Shown piece after piece: positions 17,645 to 30,522 of a stretch of DNA of 59,146 nt. How positions within the stretch are numbered: position 1 is the first letter of the stretch; every line of letters starts with the position of its first letter. Made by a program: the position numbers and the translations under genes. The notes beneath the pieces are model-generated. The model was not told the DNA's origin. It did no database searches and saw only the letters and a program-made list of their open reading frames with translations. Source of the DNA: Ceratorhiza oryzae-sativae (lineage: Eukaryota > Basidiomycota > Agaricomycetes > Cantharellales > Ceratobasidiaceae); the NCBI GenBank assembly GCA_030998015.1, contig JARWMV010000093.1, forward strand, positions 1 through 59,146, given 5' to 3'.

Positions 17645-19171
17645 CTACGAGGGAATCTTTAGGATTCCCTCTAACGCCGGCGGGGAGGGGATTGTGTTAA
17701 ATAATAAAGATGTTACTGAAGTATGAAGAGATTCCAAAATTACATTAGGAAATATACCAAAAAATACTGTCGGAATCAAGAGAGAGATTAGTAACATAAA
17801 TTCTCTTCTATCCAAGTCTATCACAGGAACTAGGTAAGGTGAGAATTTCCCATAAGAAATTCTATTGTGGAACCAAATAGAATAACAAGCTGAAAGGACT
17901 ATAGTTGTAGCACCAATTACACCAGCAAGCGCATTTCTTTCAAAAATACCAATTAAAGATAGAAACTCCCCTATGAAATTAACAGTTAAAGGAATTCCGG
18001 TATTTGCTATAGTAAAGATAAGAAAGAATACTACAAACAGAGGCATTGTTTGTGCTAATCCACGATAGTAATTTATAATTCTTGTATGATATCTATTGTA
18101 CAAGACACCACCTACTAGTATAAATAATGCTGGACTTACAAAACCATGTGCTAATGACAGCACAATAGCTCCTTCGATACCAATTATAGTGTTAGAAAAT
18201 AGACCTAAAATTATTACTGCCATGTGCGCAACAGATGAATACGCTACTAATACTTTAGTGTCGTGTTGGATTATTGTAGCTAGAGAAGCATAAACTAAAG
18301 TGATTATTGCAATAGTTTGAACTAAAGGACCAAAATAATTACTTGCATCAGGTAAAAATGGTAGTAGTATTCTCATAATTCCATACACAGGGAATTTAAG
18401 TATAATAGCAGCTAGTAAGATTGAAGCGGCTAAAGGAGCTTCACTGTGGGCTCTAGGTAGCCAAATATGGAACGGGTATAATGGAGTTTTTACAGCAAAT
18501 GCTAAAAAGAACCCCAACCATAAATATTTTTGGCTTTCCAGACTTATGTTATTCATTGATAGAAGAGTAAAATCTGTAGAACCTACATTGTAATATATTA
18601 ACATTATAGCCAATAACATGAATAGAGATCCAGCTAAAGTATAAAGGAATAATAAGAAAGACGCTCTGATTCTAGCCTCACCTGCTCCCCAAATTCCTAC
18701 AATTAGGAATAAAGGAATTAATACACTTTCGAAGAAGATATAGAACAATAGAAGATCTAATACCACGAAAACTGCTATTTGAAGAGTTTCTAATACTAAA
18801 AAAGCAATTAAGAAGTATTTTAATCCTACTTTAATATCATGCCAATTAGATAAGATACAAATAGGTGTAATAAAGGTTGTTAGAAGAACAAAATATAGGG
18901 AGATACCATCGATACCTAAGTGAAAATGGCAAAAACTAATTTGTGTGAATTCTTCTTGAAATTGGTAATGACTAACACTTGAATCAAATTGAGCCCACAT
19001 TACCATTGAGATAATAAAATTAACTATAGATGTAAATAGAGCTAATTGTTTCATTCTGGCTTCAGAATTTAGGCCTAAATATCTAGCAAATGAAGAACCT
19101 TTTGCGTCAGTTGAAAAGGGTAAAAGGGCCGCAGCCCCCAGTAAAGGAATTATTAATAATAATTGTAACAT
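17645..19171 (-). CDS. nad4: nad4, NADH dehydrogenase subunit 4 (intact copy)
   Basis: 508 codons from ATG at 19171. Subunit 4 of respiratory complex I is a proton-pumping antiporter-like membrane protein of the mitochondrial inner membrane. The whole protein is hydrophobic with about 13-14 membrane segments. It holds the conserved [16 protein letters not shown] (about 147-162) and the [17 protein letters not shown] block (about 240-256, with the helix-7 region), the Lys/Glu-bearing motifs typical of the Mrp-antiporter family, and AHGFVSPALFILVGG (about 338-352). No intron. The leader has a self-complementary ggcttaagcc, as does the copied leader at 12183-12444. The native frame runs into a B element: the last 12 residues ([12 protein letters not shown]) and the stop come from the element. 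The native C-terminus after NTIPS is therefore either replaced or lies just at the usual end. The left-arm copy is frameshifted. Confidence 0.97.
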   Translation of the reverse strand: MLQLLLIIPLLGAAALLPFSTDAKGSSFARYLGLNSEARMKQLALFTSIVNFIISMVMWAQFDSSVSHYQFQEEFTQISFCHFHLGIDGISLYFVLLTTFITPICILSNWHDIKVGLKYFLIAFLVLETLQIAVFVVLDLLLFYIFFESVLIPLFLIVGIWGAGEARIRASFLLFLYTLAGSLFMLLAIMLIYYNVGSTDFTLLSMNNISLESQKYLWLGFFLAFAVKTPLYPFHIWLPRAHSEAPLAASILLAAIILKFPVYGIMRILLPFLPDASNYFGPLVQTIAIITLVYASLATIIQHDTKVLVAYSSVAHMAVIILGLFSNTIIGIEGAIVLSLAHGFVSPALFILVGGVLYNRYHTRIINYYRGLAQTMPLFVVFFLIFTIANTGIPLTVNFIGEFLSLIGIFERNALAGVIGATTIVLSACYSIWFHNRISYGKFSPYLVPVIDLDRREFMLLISLLIPTVFFGIFPNVILESLHTSVTSLLFNTIPSPPALEGILKIPS

Positions 19172-19322
19172 AGTTTTAATTTTTATATATTTTCGGCTTA
19201 AGCCGAAACAAAATATCTAAGGATTAAAATTTTATTTTTAAAGAAAAGAACAAGAAACAAATCTTGGGGGGGGTTGAAATTATGCAAAATTAAATGAAAC
19301 AAACAAAAGATTTTTGAGTTTT

Positions 19323-21277
19323 AGATCGACTACAAACTCCGCGCGCGTTAGTTGCTGGTGGGACTTGTCCCACCAACCAACGTGAGCAATCGCAACCGTT
19401 TGCGATTGCTAGTGCGCGGCATAATATCGATATTTAGCCGCCGGCTGAAAATGACGAACGGTCGTCATTTTCTACGAGGGAATCTTTAGGATTCCCTCTA
19501 ACGCCGGCGGGCGCATCATAGGGGGCAGTATGGGTCCTATTAAGCCCTGCCTGGGCAACTGCGCTTTAGCGCACGTCTTGGCAGGGGTAGATTGTAGAAT
19601 CGCTAATTTTCTTTGTGGTATAACAATTCTATAACCACCATTTGAAGCTTTTTTTTTGTAACTCTCTAAATCCCATTTGTCATTTAAAACATTGATTAAT
19701 AGTTCAACTTCTTTTATTGTAAAAGATTCTGTACAAAGAATGACTCTTTTAGTTGATTTATCAAAACTACCATCAGCGCAAATCCAATAGGCTAAAGACT
19801 TAGTTGTGAATAAGTCACCCCTCCGCGCTCTTTGATCGCCCGCAGGGCGGCCTAAGCGCGGAGGGCTCCACTAATCGATGATTTGCGAAGGCAAATCTAC
19901 ACCCTGCCTAGAGAACTGCGCTTTAGCGCACGTCTTGGCAGGGGTATCGATTAGCGGGGCTATGTTAGTTGGAATGAATTTTTTACCCTCGAAATAAAAC
20001 AAACTCCCGAGCGTAGATCGCGCCTTAGCGCGGCCCACGCTCGGGCAGCGCCTAACGATCGGGATGATTTCCGTAGACCCCCAACAATTGACCCCCAATA
20101 CGTTGGCCCGTAGGGCGTGCCTTACAGGCTTGGTAACGCATTGGGAGGCCATTGCATTATTGGGGGGCGGATGCCCCTCAAACAATGCAGCGTAGCTGCA
20201 CATGTTTGGGGGGCAGTAGGGAAATCGACGCCCGATCGTTGGGGTCATAAAACTCGTTAAAACAAGGTAAACTCCGCTCCCTGGATCTCTAGAGATCCAG
20301 GAGGCGGGGTATAAAATCTCATAGAACTATGTTTTTTTTCTTTTAAAGAAATAAAATTTGTCTTGGGGTTTGAACCACAATACTCTTTAAATAAATTCTC
20401 AGCGCTCTTTGATCGCCCGAAGGGCGGCCTAAGCGCTGAGAACTCTAAATACCCCGCCAATGTTCCATTGGCGGATTTGCGAAGGCCCGCGCGCGTTAGT
20501 TGCTGGTGGGACTTGTCCCACCAACCAACGTGAGCAATCGCAACCGTTTGCGATTGCTAGTGCGCGGCATAATATCGATATTTAGCCGCCGGCTGAAAAT
20601 GACGAACGGTCGTCATTTTCTACGAGGGAATCTTTCGGTCCAGCAAGATTTATAAATTTATAAATCTTGCGTGGAAGGATTCCCTCTAACGCCGGCGGTC
20701 TATTTGGGGTCTTGTAAATGGCCCTGCCTGGCAACTGCGCTTTAGCGCACGTCTTAGCAGGGCTTGAGTAAATAATCTTTGTGTATAGTACTTTGTTTAA
20801 ACTGCAATCTAGCATTTCTAGAAGCTTTTTGTTTTTGAGCATAAAGGTCAACCAATAAAAGGCCCCGCGGCAGTACCCTGTCGTCAGCCCGCGCGCGTTA
20901 GTTGCTGGTGGGACTTGTCCCACCAACCAACGTGAGCAATCGCAACCGTTTGCGATTGCTAGTGCGCGGCATAATATCGATATTTAGCCGCCGGCTGAAA
21001 ATGACGAACGGTCGTCATTTTCTACGAGGGAATCTTTAGGATTCCCTCTAACGCCGGCGGGCTGTAAATTCCGGGCTCACTGAAAAGGGGGTTTGCTCAG
21101 TTTTGGTAAACGGCTTGATGCTTTTTCATCACGCGGAGCAACAGGTACCCTTAACAGGCAAGTTAGCGGGTTGAATAGTTCACTAAAGTTAACTAAACCA
21201 AATCCAATTGGCTGAATATAAACGTCAATAATATAAACTGCTCCAATTAAAGGTACTATTAATAATAATTGTAACAT
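19323..21277 (-). pseudogene. Inverted copy of the nad4-fused LAGLIDADG endonuclease
   Basis: Reverse complement of 12445-14400 with the same inserts: B at 19339-19510, 20487-20698 and 20889-21060, C at 19819-19959. The start ATG is at 21277. Confidence 0.75.
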
Positions 21278-22188
21278 AGTTGTAACTTGTATATATTTTC
21301 GGCTTAAGCCTAAACAAAATATCTTATGAGGATACTGGGCGGCTGTTTTCCTCTTCTGATCAACTAAGATGACACAGAAGGGAATATGGTCAACCTTCCG
21401 GTCAACAGAGTTGACACGAGAAGGTGAAACATATTAAAGAAAAACTGGGTCTAAGGGCAGGAAAACCCTTAATATAAAAAAACTCATAATTTAAAGGAAA
21501 AAGAACAAGAAACAAATCTTGGTGGGAAGGGGTGGGTAGCCTAATTACTTAGCCTCAAGGCTAGGGCCGCCCAAAATGTTTAGAGACCTATCTTATATAG
21601 CATTACCCCGCTAATCGATACCCCTGCCAAGACGTGCGCTAAAGCGCAGTTCTCTAGGCAGGGTGTAGATTTGCCTTCGCAAATCATCGATTATTGGAGC
21701 CCTCCGCGCTTAGGCCGCCCTGCGGGCGATCAAAGAGCGCGGAGGGTAGATGGAATAATATTTTTTAATAACCCCAAGGATGCTTGTCTTCCGACAAGCA
21801 TCCTTAGGAGTCCCCTGCCGCCTACGGCCGCTTTACCGATCTACCGGCAAAAATCCAAAGCGCCACCTGCCGGACAAGCCCCCCAATAAGGTAATGGCCC
21901 CCCCAATGCGTTGTAACGCATTGGGAGGCCATTGCCTTGTTGGGGGTCTCCTGCCTTGTTGGGGGTCTCCTTGTTGGGGGTCTACTGCCCCTCAAACATG
22001 TGCAGCTACGCTGCATTGTTTGAGGGGCATCCGAGCAGGTAACGCGAGGTTATACTTTGGTATACCTAGGGCAGGGGAGGCTTGTCAGGCTTGTACAATT
22101 GGTACACTTTTTTGGGGAATTCTAACCCCTATTTTTCCTGGAGAAATATAGGAGCCATTACCATTTTTATTTATGGTACAATTTATAT

Positions 22189-22260
22189 CGGACAGGTTCG
22201 ATTCGAACGAACAAGATCTTACTCCCAAAGTAAGCAACAGGCCAATTTGTTTTCTATCCG
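22189..22260 (-). tRNA. trnP: tRNA-Pro (UGG), inverted copy
   Basis: Identical to 11462-11533 on the opposite strand. Confidence 0.92.
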
Positions 22261-23610
22261 TTTATTTACTTTAGTACCCCAAAATGTTTCTGGGCAACCC
22301 CCTGTCGTGGCTTGTATTAATACATGCCACGACAGTATAAATCCTGAATAGTTTTTGGGTGATTTATCATTTTTTTTGCTAGCCCCTTCGCGTTCATCTA
22401 AAAATTATGGGGTTCCTCAAATTTGATTATTTGTATAACAATATATTTAAGGGATTCCCATAATTGTGGTAAGAGGGACCCCAGAACTTAAGGGTTTGCA
22501 GACAAATCAAACCCCCGCTTAGGGTCATCCAGCATTGTATTTATATATAAATACATGCTGTTGACCCGAGGGGTTTGGTTATCGAGGCCGCGTTCGCGGC
22601 GAGGTATTGCGAGGTACCCTGGAACTTTAAGTTCCAGGGTACCTCGGAATCAGACGCCGCGCGCACGCCAGGGCCGCCTTGGCTTAAGCCAGGGCGTTCG
22701 CAGGCGTGCTCGGGTCCCGCCGGCGTTAGAGGGAATCCTAAAGATTCCCTCGTAGAAAATGACGACCGTTCGTCATTTTCAGCCGGCGGCTAAATATCGA
22801 TATTATGCCGCGCACTAGCAATCGCAAACGGTTGCGATTGCTCACGTTGGTTGGTGGGACAAGTCCCACCAGCAACTAACGCGCGCGGAAACATAACCCT
22901 CCGCCGATGGAGGATCGTGCTAGCACGATCGTAATCGGCGGATCCGTGGCATCCAGTCATGCTTGCAGCGCGCTATGCGGCTGCCCGCAAAACACTGTTT
23001 TACCGTCTCGTGTCAACATAGTTGACCGGCCGGTACTGTTTTACTACTCGTCGCGCTGGGACCACCCGAATGGATAAATCACACCCCCGCTCTATCGGCT
23101 AAAATCTTAGGTGTAACCCAAGATTTCAGCCGCCCTGCCTAGAGAACTGCGCTTTAGCGCACGTCTTGGCAGGGGTAATAAAGCGGAGGGTCGACGACCC
23201 GTGGGTGTGGTTATCGAGGCCGCGTTCGCGGCGAGGTATTGCGAGGTACCCTGGAACTTTAAGTTCCAGGGTACCTCGGAATCAGACGCCCGCGTACGCC
23301 AGGGCCGCCTTGGCTTAAGCCAAGGCGTTCGCAGGCGTGCACGGGTCACCTTTCGGGCGTCCCCAGCGCGGCCGACTCGCCGAGAATCGATGATTTGCGA
23401 AGGCAAATCTACATCGATTCTCGAGGGTGTTTTACCGTCTCGTGTCAACATAGTTGACCGGCCGGTAAAACCAAAACCTCAAAAAACCTCGACAGGGTAC
23501 TGCCGCGGGCTATGGACTCATAGCCCATGTAAAATTAAGGGCACTGAATCCCGCGAGCGTAGCTCGCGGCCGCCGCCTTAAAGCGGCGGGGTGATTAGAT
23601 TCCGGTGATT

Positions 23611-23687
23611 AGAGTCAAGAGGGAATTGAACCCTAACTTTATCAAATTTGCAGTCTGACTACAGAACCATTCTGTAAACTTAACTCT
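23611..23687 (-). tRNA. trnC: tRNA-Cys (GCA), inverted copy
   Basis: Identical to 10035-10111 on the opposite strand. Confidence 0.85.
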
Positions 23688-23889
23688 GCAGATAAATTTT
23701 GTTTAAGATTTTGACATTTGTACTATTCCCTGAAGGGGAAGAGAGCAAATTTTTTATTATCCACCTCTATGAGATGGTACCTAATAAAATTTTCCTTCGA
23801 GGGGGAACTCGAAATATTAAAGGTTGTCTACAACCCCGTAAATTTCCGAAGGGGTCGGCATATAGTTTTTTTTATGAAAAACCCCAGTG

Positions 23890-24432
23890 CATTATAAAAC
23901 TATTTTATACAACATCATAGGGGGCATGTGCGGAGATAATCCTTGTTGCAGCGCGCTATGCGGCTGCGCAGAAGATCAGTTAGTGATTTAGCTGAAATTC
24001 GAATTCTAAAACCAGCATCTTGTTTGGCAAGAGTACATTTTAAACCGAATTTGTTCTCTAAAACATTAATTAGAAGCTCAACTTCAGCCCGCCGGCGTTA
24101 GAGGGAATCCTAAAGATTCCCTCGTAGAAAATGACGACCGTTCGTCATTTTCAGCCGGCGGCTAAATATCGATATTATGCCGCGCACTAGCAATCGCAAA
24201 CGGTTGCGATTGCTCACGTTGGTTGGTGGGACAAGTCCCACCAGCAACTAACGCGCGCGGAGAATGTGTTGCTATTGACCCCCCAAACAAATGCAGCTAC
24301 GCTGCATTGTTTGGGGGGGCAATAGCCCCCCAATACGCTGCAACGCATTGGGGGTCTATTGTAACTCTTTGACTAGATTTGCAAAAACCTCCGTCTAATT
24401 ATCATGTACAATGCCTTGTCTAAACATTAAAC
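23890..24432 (-). pseudogene. Inverted copy of LAGLIDADG endonuclease fragment
   Basis: Mirror of 9290-9832, with the B insert at 24089-24260 and the D insert next to it. Confidence 0.72.
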
Positions 24433-24479
24433 TGGGATTTAAACTCGTTATTCGTTTATTTTTATAAAGATCAGAGGGG

Positions 24480-25703
24480 TTACTTATAACCCAATTCCCT
24501 CCGCGCTCTTTGATCGCCCGCAGGGCGGCCTAAGCGCGGAGGGCTCCACTAATCGATGATTTGCGAAGGCAAATCTACACCCTGCCTAGAGAACTGCGCT
24601 TTAGCGCACGTCTTGGCAGGGGTATCGATTAGCGGGGTTGTGTTTCATCACTGGAGGGGTTTCTTATAACCCAATTCCCTCCGCGCTCTTTGATCGCCCG
24701 CAGGGCGGCCTAAGCGCGGAGGGCTCCACTAATCGATGATTTGCGAAGGCAAATCTACACCCTGCCTAGAGAACTGCGCTTTAGCGCACGTCTTGGCAGG
24801 GGTATCGATTAGCGGGGTTGTGTTTCATCATTGGAGGCATCACATTGGCTAACAATTCTTGTAAGACAGAAATTGAATAAGACGGTATTACAATTATATA
24901 ACCAATTCCCTCCGCGCTCTTTGATCGCCCGCAGGGCGGCCTAAGCGCGGAGGGCTCCACTAATCGATGATTTGCGAAGGCAAATCTACACCCTGCCTAG
25001 AGAACTGCGCTTTAGCGCACGTCTTGGCAGGGGTATCGATTAGCGGGGTTTTGTTTATTTGCGTAACATTCCGTCGCGCTGGGTGCGCCCGAATGGATAA
25101 ATCACACCCCCGCTCTATCGGCTAAAATCTTAGGTGTAACCCAAGATTTCAGCCGCCCTGCCTAGAGAACTGCGCTTTAGCGCACGTCTTGGCAGGGGTA
25201 ATAAAGCGGAGGGTCGACGACCCGTGGGTGTGGTTATCGAGGCCGCGTTCGCGGCGAGGTATTGCGAGGTACCCTGGAACTTTAAGTTCCAGGGTACCTC
25301 GGAATCAGACGCCCGCGTACGCCAGGGCCGCCTTGGCTTAAGCCAAGGCGTTCGCAGGCGTGCACGGGTCACCTTTCGGGCGCACCCAGCGCGGCCGTCT
25401 CGCCGAGAATCGATGATTTGCGAAGGCAAATCTACATCGATTCTCGAGGGTTAAATTCCACTCATTTAAAACCTTAATTAGAAGATTGACTTCCCGCCGG
25501 CGTTAGAGGGAATCCTAAAGATTCCCTCGTAGAAAATGACGACCGTTCGTCATTTTCAGCCGGCGGCTAAATATCGATATTATGCCGCGCACTAGCAATC
25601 GCAAACGGTTGCGATTGCTCACGTTGGTTGGTGGGACAAGTCCCACCAGCAACTAACGCGCGCGGAAGGTTGACAATTCATCCCATTTTACGGTCTTTTT
25701 ATT
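24480..25703 (-). pseudogene. Inverted copy of the shattered LAGLIDADG C-terminal half
   Basis: Mirror of 8019-9240, including the tandem C copies (24497-24637, 24677-24817) and the third C at 24908-25048. Confidence 0.7.
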
Positions 25704-27184
25704 ACCCGTGCACGCCTGCGAACGCCTTGGCTTGCCAAGGCGGCCCTGGCGTGCGCGCGGCTCGCCGCGAACGCGGCCTCGTTAACAATGCCCACGGGTC
25801 GTTGACCCTCCGCTTTAGCGGCTGAAATCTTGGGTTACACCTAAGATTTTAGCCGATAGAGCGGGGGCATTATAACCCCAACTAGCTGCCCACCAAACAA
25901 TGCAGCGTAGCTGCACATGTTTGGGGGTCAGTAGGGATCCTGTGGAGTCCGAAGAGGGCTAGGGTAGGGTAAAGCTTTGCTTTACTCGGCCCTAGCTAGT
26001 TGAAGCCTCTGCCGAGCCCCGGCCGATCCATAGTAAGATGGTGCGATCTAATCTGGTTTCTATCTCGGTCAACATAGTTGACACGAGATAGGGTAAGGCC
26101 GGCAGGGGTATGATACGATATCCTTTTCTAACCCCAATACACATTATTTTACTTACGTTTTCCCTTCTGGTAAATTACGAAGTCCCGCCGGCGTTAGAGG
26201 GAATCCTAAAGATTCCCTCGTAGAAAATGACGACCGTTCGTCATTTTCAGCCGGCGGCTAAATATCGATATTATGCCGCGCACTAGCAATCGCAAACGGT
26301 TGCGATTGCTCACGTTGGTTGGTGGGACAAGTCCCACCAGCAACTAACGCGCGCGGGACTTCAAGAATATTCACCCCAAATACACCGCCGGCGTTAGAGG
26401 GAATCCTTCCACGCAAGATTTATAAATTTATAAATCTTGCTGGACCGAAAGATTCCCTCGTAGAAAATGACGACCGTTCGTCATTTTCAGCCGGCGGCTA
26501 AATATCGATATTATGCCGCGCACTAGCAATCGCAAACGGTTGCGATTGCTCACGTTGGTTGGTGGGACAAGTCCCACCAGCAACTAACGCGCGCGGGCCT
26601 TCGCAAATCCGCCAATGGAACATTGGCGGGGTATTTAGAGTAGACCCTACGCGCTCAACAGGGCGGATACCACTAATAGAGCAGGGTACATACTTTATAT
26701 GGTTATGATAGATTATTTTATTTTGGAATACAAGGGTCCCTGTATTTTTCTTTTCGTCTTCCAGATGGAAATAGTCTCCACCCAGATTAAAACATGACAA
26801 ATTAGGGGAATCCCTGTTGAAGATATACTTCTAAAGGGACCCAGTAATTTAATTTTATGTACATTTCAATTTTTCAAATTGACTGTTTATTTTTTACAAA
26901 AATGTCATCACTCAATTCAGGGGTCCCTAGATAAGCCACATCAAAGATGTGGCTATTTGCTTATGACCCGTGCACGCCTGCGAACGCCTTGGCTTAAGCC
27001 AAGGCGGCCCTGGCGTGCGCGCGGCGTCTGATTCCGAGGTACCCTGGAACTTAAAGTTCCAGGGTACCTCGCAATACCTCGCCGCGAACGCGGCCTCGAT
27101 ATCCATTACCCCTCGGGTCAACAGCATGTATTTATATATAAATACAATGCTGGTTGACCCTAAGCGGGGGTATGATTGTTTGAT

Positions 27185-27217
27185 ATGAGTAATCAGACTC
27201 GAACTGATGATATCTAC
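27185..27217 (-). pseudogene. tRNA-Gly 3' fragment, inverted copy
   Basis: Mirror of 6505-6537. Confidence 0.7.
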
Positions 27218-27529
27218 GTTTTGGCTGGCTCAAAGATTACAACCTACTAGTATCCTCTAGAATTTAAGGCACTTCCGATAGATGCCAAGAACTCCAAGAA
27301 CTAGTATTGTGGGCGCAAGGTAAGGGGATTGGAGTATTAATAGAATAACAAGTTTAACCTGGCAAGGGTATTGGCGGCCGTGTCAATTTCATTGACCGGG
27401 CGCCAATACTTGGACGGGCCCCCCAGTTTTACTACTGCCCCCCAAACAATGCAGCGTAGCTGCACATGTTTGGGGGTCAGTAGACGACAGGGGACTGCCG
27501 CGGGGTGATTTGCGAAGGCAAATCTAAAG

Positions 27530-28635
27530 GTTATTTAGGGGAATTAAAGGCCCGCCGGCGTTAGAGGGAATCCTAAAGATTCCCTCGTAGAAAATGACGA
27601 CCGTTCGTCATTTTCAGCCGGCGGCTAAATATCGATATTATGCCGCGCACTAGCAATCGCAAACGGTTGCGATTGCTCACGTTGGTTGGTGGGACAAGTC
27701 CCACCAGCAACTAACGCGCGCGGGCCTCTACTTCGTCAATTGCAAATGATTCTGTACAAAGAATCACTCTTTGACTTGATTTTTCGAAAGTTCCGTCCTC
27801 ACATAACCAAAAAGCTAATCCCAGAGGAGTTAAAAGATCCCCAATGTTTGCAGGAATTATTTTTTTCCCCTCCGGATAGAATAAATCAAAGAATTCATTA
27901 CAGCAAGGTAGTGCATGAGTTTGAAATCTTATAGTAGGATAAACTTTACCCGTTCTTTTATCAGGTCGGGGTGTTAAGATTTTAGGAGCTACAGAACAAT
28001 AATCTTGGAATTTTGTATAAAGGTACTCTAAATACTCCCGCCGGCGTTAGAGGGAATCCTAAAGATTCCCTCGTAGAAAATGACGACCGTTCGTCATTTT
28101 CAGCCGGCGGCTAAATATCGATATTATGCCGCGCACTAGCAATCGCAAACGGTTGCGATTGCTCACGTTGGTTGGTGGGACAAGTCCCACCAGCAACTAA
28201 CGCGCGCGGAGTACTTTGGAGAAATCTCAAACAAGCATTACCATTAATAGCTCGTTTATCTTTCTGAACATTAAGATCCCCTAGAATAAGACCAATGATT
28301 ATTTCTTTTAACTCTTTTGAAAAATTAAATTGAGGTTCATTACTTAGCCGTGTGGGTTTAATGGGCGCTATCGAATTGGAGCAAAATACTAGGCCAGTAT
28401 AAAAGTGTAATTCGCTAACAATTGACCCCCAATGCCTTACAGCATGTTGGGGGGCAATTGCCCCCCCAAACAATGCAGCGTAGCTGCACATGTTTGGGGG
28501 GTCAATTGACTGAGTATAAACAACATAGATTAATAATGCGAAGGTTATTACTTTAATAAAAAGATAAGTTTGTTTTGTGTTTAGCATGGTTTGGTTTTTA
28601 TTTATCGATCTTATGACTTCATGTTTCCTCTTCAT
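27530..28635 (-). pseudogene. Inverted copy of LAGLIDADG endonuclease
   Basis: Mirror of 5087-6192, with B inserts at 27552-27723 and 28038-28209. Confidence 0.73.
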
Positions 28636-29245
28636 TCTCTAAGACTAAACGCTTTTGAGAGTGAATGAGTTGGAACTTATCTAACAATGTTGGTTGTATA
28701 AGTCCCAATTTGGGTTTCCAAGTCCTCTGCGTGTGATGGAGATCTCCTTTATTAATAGGAGAATCCTCCGCAAACAAATTAGGTGCATTTCTCACGAAAT
28801 GTTAAACCTAACTAGTTAACACAGAGATGGGCTGCGGATGCGGCGCATCAGTAGAACTTAGACCCTTTAGACCCCCAACAAGGCAATGGCCTCCCAATGC
28901 GGATGCCTGGGTAATTGCCCCCCAACATGCTGTAAGGCATTGGGGGTCAATTGCAATGTCGCCATTCAGTAGCTGACGACAGGGTTAGGCCTCCGCCGGC
29001 GTTAGAGGGAATCCTCAGATGAGGTAGCCTTGACCATGAGTCTCATGGTCCAGGCTACCTCCCATAAAGATTCCCTCGTAGAAAATGACGACCGTTCGTC
29101 ATTTTCAGCCGGCGGCTAAATATCGATATTATGCCGCGCACTAGCAATCGCAAACGGTTGCGATTGCTCACGTTGGTTGGTGGGACAAGTCCCACCAGCA
29201 ACTAACGCGCGCGGAGAGTAAAGCACCCTTTGGCGCGAAGGAGTT

Positions 29246-29316
29246 ATGAGTAATCAGACTCGAACTGATCATATCTAGGTGGAAGCTAGAAGTTATACCA
29301 ACTTAACTATACTCAT
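29246..29316 (-). tRNA. trnG: tRNA-Gly (UCC), inverted copy
   Basis: Identical to 4406-4476 on the opposite strand. Confidence 0.93.
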
Positions 29317-29585
29317 GAAAATTCATGCTCCAAATTTTTAAATTTTAGGGGGAAGTATCTTCTTTTATTAATTTTAGTATATCTAGAACATACTTTAGTT
29401 TGGAGTGCATAGCCTCACGGTTGGGATCTATAGATCCCCCTATTTTTCCTTAAGGACCGCAGTTGGGAGGCCCTCCCTCCATCCAGAGGAGAAAAATTAT
29501 TAGGCGTCCTGCTTCGTAGATGCCCAAATTTTCATTTTAAGACCTTAAAATTAAATTTACCTAACAGATGTCATAAAGCCGATAA

Positions 29586-29657
29586 ACATCTTATTGGATT
29601 TGAACCAATACCAGACTGCTTCGAAGGCAGTTGCTATACCAATTAAGCTAAAGATGC
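29586..29657 (-). tRNA. trnR: tRNA-Arg (UCG), inverted copy
   Basis: Identical to 4065-4136 on the opposite strand. Confidence 0.93.
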
Positions 29658-30522
29658 CAGATCTAATGCAGCGCTCCTGTGCGTAACGCGTCCAAGTATT
29701 GGCGCCCGGTCAATGAAATTGACACGGCCGCCAATACCCTAGCCCTCTTCGGTGCCCTACGAGGCAGCTGCAGTAGTAAATTAATCTAATCTGGTCTCTA
29801 TCTCGGTCAACATAGTTGACACGAGATAGGGTAAGGCCGACACGGGCGGCAGAGTCCCCGCACACGGAGGGTCATGACCGGAGACCCCCAATGATTGCAA
29901 TCATTGGGGGGTGACCCCCGACATTGCCGCGCGCGTTAGTTGCTGGTGGGACTTGTCCCACCAACCAACGTGAGCAATCGCAACCGTTTGCGATTGCTAG
30001 TGCGCGGCATAATATCGATATTTAGCCGCCGGCTGAAAATGACGAACGGTCGTCATTTTCTACGAGGGAATCTTTAGGATTCCCTCTAACGCCGGCGGGC
30101 ATTACAATATCGGGGGGTTGCTGCCCACCAAACAATGCAGCGTAGCTGCACATGTTTGGGGGTCAGTAGTGACCGGGGGCTTAAACAATCGGGGTTTGTC
30201 AAACCTAAAGCTACCGCGCTTCTCAGCGCTCTTTGATCGCCCGAAGGGCGGCCTAAGCGCTGAGAACTCTAAATACCCCGCCAATGTTCCATTGGCGGAT
30301 TTGCGAAGGCCCGCGCGCGTTAGTTGCTGGTGGGACTTGTCCCACCAACCAACGTGAGCAATCGCAACCGTTTGCGATTGCTAGTGCGCGGCATAATATC
30401 GATATTTAGCCGCCGGCTGAAAATGACGAACGGTCGTCATTTTCTACGAGGGAATCTTTCGGTCCAGCAAGATTTATAAATTTATAAATCTTGCGTGGAA
30501 GGATTCCCTCTAACGCCGGCGG

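Larger units (their letters stand above)
16860..30522 (-). repeat. Right arm of giant inverted repeat 1
   Basis: Mirror of the left arm. It includes inverted copies of B at 17512-17683, 19339-19510, 20487-20698, 20889-21060, 22717-22888, 24089-24260, 25494-25665, 26185-26356, 26385-26596, 27552-27723, 28038-28209, 28993-29214, 29927-30098 and 30311-30522. It also includes A elements at about 22510-22716, 23075-23430, 25095-25456, 25704-25868 and 26966-27170, and C elements at about 17180-17408, 19819-19959, 21606-21746, 24497-24637, 24677-24817 and 24908-25048. The intact nad4 lies here. Confidence 0.95.
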
